A program made the translations under genes and the position numbers. The notes below the pieces were generated by a model, which did no database searches, had not been told where the DNA came from, and was given only the letters and a program-made list of their open reading frames with translations. Below, one piece after another: positions 38,678-45,025 of a DNA stretch of 45,025 bases. How positions within the stretch are numbered: the first letter of the stretch is position 1; each line of letters opens with the position of its first letter. Origin of the DNA: Weissella minor (lineage in GTDB: Bacteria > Bacillota > Bacilli > Lactobacillales > Lactobacillaceae). The DNA lies in the NCBI RefSeq assembly GCF_001437425.1, contig NZ_JQCD01000011.1, forward strand, positions 1 through 45,025. Reading direction: 5' to 3'.

Positions 38678-38716
38678 AAAAAGCTCGACATCTTTATATT
38701 GATGTTGAGCTTTTTG
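38678..38716. terminator. Bidirectional terminator between the plus-strand gene and glpF
   Basis: AAGCTCGACATC / GATGTTGAGCTT stem with A- and T-tracts on both sides. It serves the plus-strand gene ending at 38677 and glpF ending at 38718. Confidence 0.88.
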
Positions 38717-38717
38717 T

Positions 38718-39437
38718 TTATTTAAAAATCATTGTATATAAGACGGTTGCAACAATTGCACCCATAATTGGTGCAATAATTGGTACCAAGGCATAACTCC
38801 AGTGTGATGAGCCCTTATATTTTAGTGGATAGAACGCGTGTACTAAACGTGGTCCTAAGTCTCGAGCAGGATTCAAAGCCGGTCCAGTAGCACCACCCAT
38901 TGACGTTACTAAACTCGCAACTAAAATACCTAGCGTCAAACCAGCAACTGGCTTATACTCTGGCACTGCACCAATTGCCATCGCTGCAAAGACAAGGACA
39001 AAAGTTCCAAAACCTTCATTAATCATACCGTTTAAACGAGAATTTGCGGCGTCATTCGTCGCAAATGGTGCGAAAATGGCATCAACATCTCTTGTCGCAT
39101 CAAAGTAAGGCTTGTACATCCAAACCAAAATGATTTGTCCAACAATTGCACCCATCAATTGCACTGAAATATATGGAATTACTTCAGCCCAGGGAAAATC
39201 ATTTACAGTTGCCAGCCCCAATGTAAACGCTGGATTAATATGTGCCGAAATTTGACCGAATGCCATCGCAGGAATTCCAACCCCGGCTCCATAACCAAAT
39301 GCAATATTTAACCAACCCGTATGTGTCCCTTTTGTGTTCTTTAATTCTGTGTTGGCCACAGCACCATTTCCCAAAATAACCAGAAACATTGTTCCAAAGA
39401 ACTCTGCAAACAAACGTTCCGTTAACCCGAAATCCAT
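38718..39437 (-). CDS. glpF: Glycerol facilitator (aquaglyceroporin)
   Basis: 239 residues, six membrane spans with two half-helix NPA motifs: HINPAFTLGLATV (about 67-79) and GPALNPARDLGPR (about 185-197). The aspartate after the second NPAR and the long loop between spans are features of glycerol-conducting rather than water-only members. A near-perfect cre site lies 93 bases upstream (39530-39543), consistent with glucose repression of glycerol uptake. No glycerol kinase is adjacent, so the true solute could include water, lactate or other small neutral molecules. Confidence 0.9.
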   Translation of the reverse strand: MDFGLTERLFAEFFGTMFLVILGNGAVANTELKNTKGTHTGWLNIAFGYGAGVGIPAMAFGQISAHINPAFTLGLATVNDFPWAEVIPYISVQLMGAIVGQIILVWMYKPYFDATRDVDAIFAPFATNDAANSRLNGMINEGFGTFVLVFAAMAIGAVPEYKPVAGLTLGILVASLVTSMGGATGPALNPARDLGPRLVHAFYPLKYKGSSHWSYALVPIIAPIMGAIVATVLYTMIFK

Positions 39438-39470
39438 AACTTACCCCTAATATTTAATTTTGTCGCTTAT

Positions 39471-39505
39471 TTATAATATTGTTTTGCGACCATTAACAAT
39501 TATAA
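39471..39505. promoter_or_regulatory. Imperfect inverted repeat in the glpF promoter region
   Basis: TTATAATATTGTT (39471-39483) and AACAATTATAA (39495-39505) face each other across 11 bases. On the minus strand both arms contain -10-like hexamers (TATAAT, TATTAT), so the repeat may be an operator or just overlapping promoter boxes. Confidence 0.35.
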
Positions 39506-39529
39506 GGGAGCTGTTCTAAAAAAACCACT

Positions 39530-39543
39530 TGTAAACGTTTTCA
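39530..39543 (-). promoter_or_regulatory. cre (CcpA-binding) site upstream of glpF
   Basis: TGAAAACGTTTACA on the minus strand fits the cre consensus at every fixed position. It precedes the likely glpF promoter and also lies close to the terminator of the cyclophilin gene. Confidence 0.8.
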
Positions 39544-39552
39544 CAAACTAAT

Positions 39553-39584
39553 AAAAAAATACAGTCACTCTCATGACTGCATTT
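39553..39584 (-). terminator. Terminator after the pot-cyclophilin operon
   Basis: ATGCAGTCA / TGACTGTAT stem with a loop of six bases, then T7 on the minus strand, a few bases after the stop codon of the cyclophilin gene. Confidence 0.85.
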
Positions 39585-39589
39585 CGTTA

Positions 39590-40375
39590 TTAATCTATCT
39601 CAATTGATTTAATCTCAATTTTATCAATCGGCTTTGATTTTTCTTGATTATCATTTTCTTCAACTTTGACATTGGCAATTTTATCAACCGTATCCATGCC
39701 CTCAATCACTTGACCAAATACAGTGTAATTACCATCAAGACTTGGATATCCACCCTTTTTATAAGCATCATAAATTTTTTGCGGATATTTCACAGCTTTA
39801 ATGTCTTTAGTTTGATCATCCTTGTTCTGATTAATAAAGAACTGAGAACCATTTGTATCAGGACCAGCATTAGCCATCGATAATGCACCACGAATATTGT
39901 ACAATTGATCACTAATTTCGTTTTTGAAGCCATTTCCACTATCAATCTTTTTATCTTTTTCATACCAAATTGAGTGGCCGCCTTGACCCGTTCCATCTGG
40001 ATCACCAGCTTGAATCATAAAGTCCTTCACCACACGATGAACCGTTGTCCCATCATAATAACCATCTTTGGCGTGCTTAACAAAATTTTCAACAGCTAAA
40101 GGTGCTTGTTTATTGAATAATTTAACGGTAATATCACCCTCTGTTGTTTTTATAGTTGCCTTTGTTTCGTCTTTACCAACTGTTTTTGACAGTTGTGGCA
40201 ACTCTAATTTATCCAATTGCTCTTTTTTGGCTTTATCTGCCTTTTCTGATTTAGCCTTGGCTGCTTTAGCCGCTTCATTCTTTTGATGATTATTGTAAGC
40301 AGCACCACCAAGTGCCCCACCAATAATTACAAGCGCTACTAGCGCCAATAAAAACTCAGGTTTTATTTTTTTCAT
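39590..40375 (-). CDS. Membrane-anchored cyclophilin-type peptidyl-prolyl isomerase
   Basis: 261 residues. An N-terminal anchor or uncleaved signal (about 8-27), a lysine/alanine-rich linker (about 30-55), then a cyclophilin domain with FVKHAKDGYYDGTTVHRVVKDFMIQAGDPDG in separate strands, the GSQFFIN motif and FGQVIEGMD. No lipobox cysteine is present, so it is membrane-tethered rather than a lipoprotein. Predicted to speed folding of exported proteins. Lies 13 bases after potD in the same direction, so it is probably co-transcribed with potABCD. Confidence 0.88.
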   Translation of the reverse strand: MKKIKPEFLLALVALVIIGGALGGAAYNNHQKNEAAKAAKAKSEKADKAKKEQLDKLELPQLSKTVGKDETKATIKTTEGDITVKLFNKQAPLAVENFVKHAKDGYYDGTTVHRVVKDFMIQAGDPDGTGQGGHSIWYEKDKKIDSGNGFKNEISDQLYNIRGALSMANAGPDTNGSQFFINQNKDDQTKDIKAVKYPQKIYDAYKKGGYPSLDGNYTVFGQVIEGMDTVDKIANVKVEENDNQEKSKPIDKIEIKSIEID

Positions 40376-40388
40376 ATGCTTTTCCTCA

Positions 40389-41486
40389 CTATTGATTGGT
40401 CATTTTAAATTCTAAGAAATAGTCATTATAACGTTGCGTCCAGTCTGGGCCTAAATTCTGATACGTTTCAAGTCGATCCAAAACCGCCTGGTCTGGATAC
40501 CAAGCCTTATCTTGCGTTATTGACTTGGGTAACAACTTCATTGCATCTTGATTTGGCGTCGCATAACCCACATACTCTGCATTTTGAGCTGCCACTTCAG
40601 GTCGGCTCATATAATTAATAAATGCATAAGCGGCCTTTTTATTTTGGACGGTCTTAGGAATCACCATATTATCAAACCACAAATTACCACCATCTTCCGG
40701 CACAACATAGTGCAGGTGCTTATTTTGTTGCATCATTTCAGCTGCATCCCCAGAATAGTCAACCGCAAGTGCCGCCTCATCTTGTGCCATATATGTTTTA
40801 ATCTCGTCAGCAACGATTGCTTTTACATTTGGCATCAAACTTGATAACTTCCCTTGAGCTGCTGCTAATTCGGCCTCATTTTTGGTATTTACAGACTGTC
40901 CAGAAGAAGCTAGGGTCATCCCCATAATATCTCGAGCCGAATCAATTAACATAATCTGCTTACGATACTGCGCTTGCCATAAATCATTCCATGAGGTAAT
41001 ACTACCTGGTTTTACATACTTGTCATTATAGACAATCCCCAATGTTCCCCAAAAATAAGGCACAGAATATTTATTATTAGGATCAAACGGTTCATTCAAA
41101 AATGCTGGATTATAATGCTGGAGTCCACTTAATTTGTCATGATCCAGTGGCATCAGCAAATTATCTTGTCGCATTTTTTCAACCATGTACTCCGAAGGAA
41201 TTGCAACATCATAATGTGTCCCCCCCTGCTTAATCTTTGTATACATCGCTTCATTTGAATCGAAGGTTTCATAATTGACCCGATAACCCGTCTCTTTTTG
41301 AAATGACTTTAAAATCGCTGGGTCAATATAATCACCCCAATTATAAATGGTCAACGTCTCTTTTTGATTGGGTGCATTGTCTGATTTCACTTGATGATTT
41401 TCTAAACGATTCATCCCCCAACTAAAACCTAATAGTAATGCAACTGCCAAGCTAATCCCTAGTGTCAAATTAATCAATTTTTTCAT
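40389..41486 (-). CDS. potD: Spermidine/putrescine-binding protein
   Basis: 365 residues. Solute-binding protein of the polyamine ABC transporter. N-terminal hydrophobic segment (about 6-24) without a lipobox cysteine, so it is likely held by an uncleaved anchor or secreted. Family elements include LTIYNWGDYIDP (about 45-56), YDVAIPSEYMVEKM, VPYFWGTLGIVYN and the late AYAFINYMSRPEVAA. Separated from potC by two bases. Confidence 0.92.
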   Translation of the reverse strand: MKKLINLTLGISLAVALLLGFSWGMNRLENHQVKSDNAPNQKETLTIYNWGDYIDPAILKSFQKETGYRVNYETFDSNEAMYTKIKQGGTHYDVAIPSEYMVEKMRQDNLLMPLDHDKLSGLQHYNPAFLNEPFDPNNKYSVPYFWGTLGIVYNDKYVKPGSITSWNDLWQAQYRKQIMLIDSARDIMGMTLASSGQSVNTKNEAELAAAQGKLSSLMPNVKAIVADEIKTYMAQDEAALAVDYSGDAAEMMQQNKHLHYVVPEDGGNLWFDNMVIPKTVQNKKAAYAFINYMSRPEVAAQNAEYVGYATPNQDAMKLLPKSITQDKAWYPDQAVLDRLETYQNLGPDWTQRYNDYFLEFKMTNQ

Positions 41487-41488
41487 AC

Positions 41489-42301
41489 TTATCGCACCGC
41501 CGTTCCTAGTGTGCGTTTCTTCTTAGACCCACGCTGCTGATATGTTGATAAGAAATAATAAATCACAATGAGCACTAAGGAAACTAAGAACATTAGCGTT
41601 GACAATGCATTAATTGACAAATCAATCCCTTGACGTGCACGCGAATAAATTTCAATCGATAGCGTTGAAAAACCATTTCCAGTCACGAAGAAAGTCACTG
41701 CAAAATCATCTAATGAATAAGTAATTGCCATAAAGAAGCCTGATAATATACCTGGCCATGCATAAGGCAACACAATTTGACTCAGTACTTGATAGTCATT
41801 GGCGCCTAAATCATGCGCAGCATCAATCAAAGCTGGATTCATTTCATTAAGGCGTGGCAATACCATCAAGACAACAATCGGAATTGAAAAAGCGATGTGT
41901 GCCAGCAATACAGACAAGAATCCTAATTTCATACCAATCAAGGTAAACAGAATTAGGAAACTCGCACCAATAATAACATCCGGTGAAACAATCAAAATAT
42001 TATTCAACGACAATAGCGTATTACGGGTCCCACGTCGACGGGTATGATAAATGCCCAGGGCACCAAACGTTCCAATCAGCGTCGCAAATAATGCTGATAA
42101 CAAAGCAATAATAAAGGTATTAGCTAAAATACGCATTAAACGATAATCTGAAAATAATGTTCGGTAATGTTCTAATGAAAAACCAGAAAAATTATTCATA
42201 TAATCGCCAGCATTAAATGAATAAAAAATTAGGTAAAAAATAGGTAAATACATGACAACAAAAACAAAGATTAAATATAACGATGCCGCTTTATGTTTCA
42301 T
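41489..42301 (-). CDS. potC: Spermidine/putrescine ABC transporter permease PotC
   Basis: 270 residues, six membrane spans. The conserved cytoplasmic EAA-type loop is DAAHDLGANDYQVLSQIVLP (about 165-184). The first span MKHKAASLYLIFVFVVMYLP is typical of the PotC/PotB family. Coupled with potB (three-base gap) and potD. Basic C-terminus (QQRGSKKKR). Confidence 0.92.
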   Translation of the reverse strand: MKHKAASLYLIFVFVVMYLPIFYLIFYSFNAGDYMNNFSGFSLEHYRTLFSDYRLMRILANTFIIALLSALFATLIGTFGALGIYHTRRRGTRNTLLSLNNILIVSPDVIIGASFLILFTLIGMKLGFLSVLLAHIAFSIPIVVLMVLPRLNEMNPALIDAAHDLGANDYQVLSQIVLPYAWPGILSGFFMAITYSLDDFAVTFFVTGNGFSTLSIEIYSRARQGIDLSINALSTLMFLVSLVLIVIYYFLSTYQQRGSKKKRTLGTAVR

Positions 42302-42304
42302 CTT

Positions 42305-43111
42305 TTATTTACCTCCTTGTTTCCGATCACGTGTCAAATACATGGTAATCGCCATCGCAATGATTAAAATAATACCAATGGTTGAACCCATTCCCCAATT
42401 TTGCGTCACTAAAAAGTGTTCCTCAATTGCGGTACCCAACGTAATCACACGGTTTCCACCGATTAAACGTGTAATCATAAATAGTGACAAGGTTGGAATA
42501 AATACTGCTTGAACACCTGTTCTCACACCATTCATAGACAATGGAATAATCACTTTACGTAATGTTTGGGCCGAACTTGCCCCTAAATCACGGGCAGCGT
42601 TCACTAAACTCTGATCAATCTCGACTAATGAATTAAATATAGGCATAATCATAAATGGAATTTGCACATATGCGGCGACTGCCATAAATGCACCATCAGT
42701 AAACATAATTTGTTGTGGCCCAATGCCAACAAAAGTCAAAAATTCATTCAACGTCCCTTGTTTTGCAAATAAGCCAATAAAGGCATAGGCTTTTAGTAAT
42801 AAATTAACCCATGTTGGTAAAATCACCAGCATTAACCAGAATTGCGCATGTTTTAAACGACTCATGATTAAAGCCATTGGATAACTAATGGCCAGTGTAA
42901 TCACAGTCACCATAAACGCGAAGAATACTGAATTAAACGTCATGCGAATGTAAGTTCCAGAGCTAAAATAAGTTTGGTAGTTATTGAGCGTAAAGTTCCC
43001 ATGCACATCCATAAATGACTCAAACAATAATAAAATCACAGGTGCAATTACAAACAGCAGTAGCCATGCATAATAAGGCACACTATAATTGAATGCTTTA
43101 GTCTGATGCAT
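42305..43111 (-). CDS. potB: Spermidine/putrescine ABC transporter permease PotB
   Basis: 268 residues from the ATG at 43111, chosen because GAGGAGG lies at the right distance; the frame extends to 43153 but only through the end of potA. Six membrane spans and the EAA loop [20 protein letters not shown] (about 165-184). It overlaps the potA stop by 14 bases, which indicates tight translational coupling. Confidence 0.92.
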   Translation of the reverse strand: MHQTKAFNYSVPYYAWLLLFVIAPVILLLFESFMDVHGNFTLNNYQTYFSSGTYIRMTFNSVFFAFMVTVITLAISYPMALIMSRLKHAQFWLMLVILPTWVNLLLKAYAFIGLFAKQGTLNEFLTFVGIGPQQIMFTDGAFMAVAAYVQIPFMIMPIFNSLVEIDQSLVNAARDLGASSAQTLRKVIIPLSMNGVRTGVQAVFIPTLSLFMITRLIGGNRVITLGTAIEEHFLVTQNWGMGSTIGIILIIAMAITMYLTRDRKQGGK

Positions 43112-44207
43112 CAGGCGCCTCCTCTTCTTCATATTGCTCCAAACGCGCATCAAAGTCTTCTTCTGACTCGTTTAAACGCATAATATGAATATCTTCTGGA
43201 TCAAAATACAACCCATAGCGCTGACCGACCTCAGCCGAATTTGTTGCTTGAACTTGCCAGTGATTTTGATCATCATCATGTGCTGTTATTTCATAATAAT
43301 CACCACGGAATGATTCATCATCAATCGTTACCACTAATTTTCCTTCAGAAACGTCAACTAAATCCAAATCCTCCGGTCTTAACACCACTTCAACAGGTTC
43401 ATTAGGTCGCATTCCGCCATCAACATTTTCAAATTCCTTACCAGCAAACGCAACTAAGTAATCTTCACGCATCACGCCTGGAATAATATTTGATTCGCCA
43501 ATAAATTCAGCCACAAAATGATTAATTGGTGCATCATAAATGTCAACCGGCGTCCCATTTTGCAAGATTTCCCCATCATCCATGACGAAAATCCAATCAG
43601 ACATGGCTAACGCTTCTTCTTGATCATGTGTCACAAAAACGAAAGTAATGCCTAAACGCTGTTGAATATTACGCAATTCATATTGCATCGTTTTACGCAA
43701 TTTATAGTCTAAAGCCGATAGCGGTTCATCCAACACCAATATTTCTGGTTCATTTGCCAAAGCTCGTGCAATCGCAACACGTTGTTGCTGTCCACCTGAT
43801 AATTCAGAAATTTCACGATCTTCATAACCTGACAATTTCACCAAAGCCAGCATTTCCGAAACTTTCTCAGTCATCTCGCGTTTACTTTTACCTTTTAGCG
43901 TCATGCCAAAGGCAACATTTTCAAACACATTCATATTCGGAAAAAGGGCATAATTTTGAAAAACAGTATTAATGCGCCTTTTTTCAGGCGGTACATTATT
44001 AATATTTTTTCCTTCAAAATAAATATTCCCTGCTGTTGGCGTTAAAAATCCGGCCATCAATCGCAAAATCGTTGTTTTACCAGATCCAGACGAACCCAAT
44101 AATGTATAAAATTTACCACTTTCAATTTCTAAATCAATTGATTTTAAAACAACATTATCACCATACTGCATGGCAACATGTTCAAATTCGATAATAGGTT
44201 GAGTCAT
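43098..44207 (-). CDS. potA: Spermidine/putrescine ABC transporter ATPase PotA
   Basis: 369 residues. Walker [10 protein letters not shown] (about 38-46), signature LSGGQQQR, Walker [13 protein letters not shown], and a C-terminal TOBE-type regulatory domain (about 240-350). The C-terminal 20 residues are very acidic ([13 protein letters not shown]). The first gene of potABCD. AAGGTGG precedes the ATG, and a TATACT -10 with a weak -35 lies at 44245-44240. Confidence 0.93.
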   Translation of the reverse strand: MTQPIIEFEHVAMQYGDNVVLKSIDLEIESGKFYTLLGSSGSGKTTILRLMAGFLTPTAGNIYFEGKNINNVPPEKRRINTVFQNYALFPNMNVFENVAFGMTLKGKSKREMTEKVSEMLALVKLSGYEDREISELSGGQQQRVAIARALANEPEILVLDEPLSALDYKLRKTMQYELRNIQQRLGITFVFVTHDQEEALAMSDWIFVMDDGEILQNGTPVDIYDAPINHFVAEFIGESNIIPGVMREDYLVAFAGKEFENVDGGMRPNEPVEVVLRPEDLDLVDVSEGKLVVTIDDESFRGDYYEITAHDDDQNHWQVQATNSAEVGQRYGLYFDPEDIHIMRLNESEEDFDARLEQYEEEEAPDASD

Positions 44208-44295
44208 CTCAACACACCACCTTTCTTTGCATCCTTTAAAGTATACAAAATTTTAAAATACAGCGATACGTTTAAACCAAAATTTTAAAGATAAA

Positions 44296-44332
44296 CAAAA
44301 AGACGTTATGAATAGCATTCATAACGTCTTTT
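44296..44332 (-). terminator. Terminator after the LPxTG surface protein
   Basis: AAAAGACGTTATGAATG / CATTCATAACGTCTTTT-type long stem with a very small loop and T-tract on the minus strand, 18 bases after the stop codon. The stem is close to a perfect palindrome. Confidence 0.9.
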
Positions 44333-44350
44333 ACAATGAGTTGATTTAAA

Positions 44351-45025
44351 TTAGTCTTCACGCTTACGGCGATATAGACCACCAAATCCAAGTGACATCA
44401 AAGCTAATCCAATCAATCCAAGATTTGCTTGTGATGTGGCACCTGTATCAGGCAAAGCTTCTTGCGTTGCTTGTGCCACGATTTGCTCAATCCCACCTTC
44501 TGTTTGTGCATAGTCAATCTGGCGCAACCATGCTTCCTTTTGTGCATCCGACAATGGCAACTGTTTAATTTGTTGCTTTGCCTTATGCTTCAAGGCTTCC
44601 AATTCACTGTTGCCATCACTTGGTTGCTTAGGCTGTTGTTGCTTGGAATTACCTTCACCCGGCTTACCATCTGGCTTTTCATTGCCTGAATCACCTTCGT
44701 CTGGCTTACCATCTGGCTTTTCATTACCTGAATCGCCTTCGTCTGGCTTACCATCTGGCTTCTCATTACCTGAATCGCCTTCGTCTGGCTTACCATCTGG
44801 CTTTTCATTGCCTGAATCCCCTTCATCTGGCTTACCATCTGGGTTTTCATTGCCTGAATCCCCTTCATCTGGCTTACCATCTGGGTTTTCATTGCCTGAA
44901 TCCTTACCAGCTTGATCATTTTGATTCTTGGCGTCTTCAACAATTTGATCGATTTCGCTTTGGTCAGCACCCTTATCAATGGCGTCCTTAATCGCATCCT
45001 TAGTTTCTTCATCTAAGTTGTCTAA
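44351..45025 (-). CDS. LPxTG cell-wall-anchored surface protein, C-terminal part (cut by window edge)
   Basis: At least 225 codons, open to the right edge. In order: an acidic helical segment (DAIKDAIDKGADQSEID), six near-identical 14-residue repeats (consensus DSGNEKPDGKPDEG; DNA 44652-44903), a lysine/glutamine-rich stretch, an amphipathic helical segment (SDAQKEAWLRQIDYAQTEGG) and a sortase signal: LPDTG, hydrophobic helix, RRKRED tail. The repeats probably form an extended stalk through the cell wall. The functional N-terminal domain is outside the window, so the role is unknown. Another reading frame over the repeats is also open but is an artefact of the repeat period. Confidence 0.88.
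   Translation of the reverse strand, partial: LDNLDEETKDAIKDAIDKGADQSEIDQIVEDAKNQNDQAGKDSGNENPDGKPDEGDSGNENPDGKPDEGDSGNEKPDGKPDEGDSGNEKPDGKPDEGDSGNEKPDGKPDEGDSGNEKPDGKPGEGNSKQQQPKQPSDGNSELEALKHKAKQQIKQLPLSDAQKEAWLRQIDYAQTEGGIEQIVAQATQEALPDTGATSQANLGLIGLALMSLGFGGLYRRKRED
44652..44903 (-). repeat. Six tandem 42-bp repeats in the LPxTG gene
   Basis: Units begin at 44652, 44694, 44736, 44778, 44820 and 44862. Each encodes 14 residues. Neighbouring units differ by a few bases; the first listed (C-terminal) is the most diverged and encodes GEG in place of DEG. The unit is a multiple of three, so copy-number changes would keep the frame. Confidence 0.95.

Noticed and set aside
44652-44903. Possible CRISPR array
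   Set aside because: The units abut with no unique spacers and are coding, so this is a protein repeat.
44610-44915. Plus-strand open frame with repeated SGFSLPES units
   Set aside because: Antisense shadow of the in-frame tandem repeats; no ribosome site or promoter was seen.
44590-45012. Open frame with repeated MVSQ-type units over the LPxTG repeats
   Set aside because: It is a shifted reading of the same 42-bp repeats. The true frame continues without stops from the edge into the LPDTG sortase signal.

Overview
The window is a dense, low-to-mid-GC Firmicutes chromosome segment, best matched to Lactobacillales and probably to the Weissella/Leuconostoc group. The genus is inference from protein character; no rRNA is present to settle it. 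Supporting signs are the lipoteichoic-acid genes, the HPr/EI/HPr-kinase set, catabolite-response (cre) sites, a PyrR-type attenuator, an LPxTG sortase signal and strong AGGAGG ribosome sites. Forty-four coding regions are called. All but one lie on the minus strand, so transcription runs right to left; the exception is a small unknown gene at 38309-38677. No tRNA, rRNA, insertion sequence, prophage or CRISPR array was seen.

Layout, left to right (reverse of transcription). 1-228: a gene-free edge with a promoter facing out of the window. 229-5729: lipoteichoic acid operon (two glycolipid glycosyltransferases, a LPG-synthase-type membrane protein, LtaS). 5880-13095: pyrimidine operon pyrC-carA-carB-pyrF-pyrE behind a PyrR attenuator, without pyrB, pyrD or pyrR. 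13129-21226: a long operon tsaE-GNAT-exonuclease-murB-CPA1 antiporter-cdaA-cdaR-glmM-unknown, covering tRNA t6A modification, cell-wall precursors and c-di-AMP. 21312-23027: pta and a uracil-DNA glycosylase gene whose first codons are out of frame. 23121-25312: a glutamine/amino-acid ABC transporter. 25449-28698: secG-rnr-smpB. 28763-31021: eno and tpiA. 31082-33274: ptsH-ptsI with a cre site on the promoter. 33283-34514: trxB plus a 66-codon ORF. 34567-37871: yvlD-like-hprK-gpsA-galU. 37882-38239: an unassigned small transcription unit. 38309-39543: the lone plus-strand gene, then glpF with a cre site. 39590-44207: potABCD and a membrane-anchored cyclophilin. 44351-45025: the C-terminal part of a repeat-rich LPxTG surface protein cut by the window edge.

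The genes link in several ways. GalU makes UDP-glucose, which the two glycosyltransferases would use for the LTA anchor. GlmM and MurB feed peptidoglycan, and GlmM sits in the usual cdaA-cdaR-glmM order next to a cation antiporter. HPr, Enzyme I and HPr kinase form the core of carbon catabolite control, and two cre sites in the window (ptsH, glpF) are likely outputs.

Most of the window is core metabolism. The least ordinary observations are the frame break in ung at a six-base homopolymer, a terminator-like hairpin inside the ptsI coding sequence, a probable leaderless start for the tsaE operon, and the structured unassigned transcript at 37882-38239. I did not find a clearly new multi-gene system.
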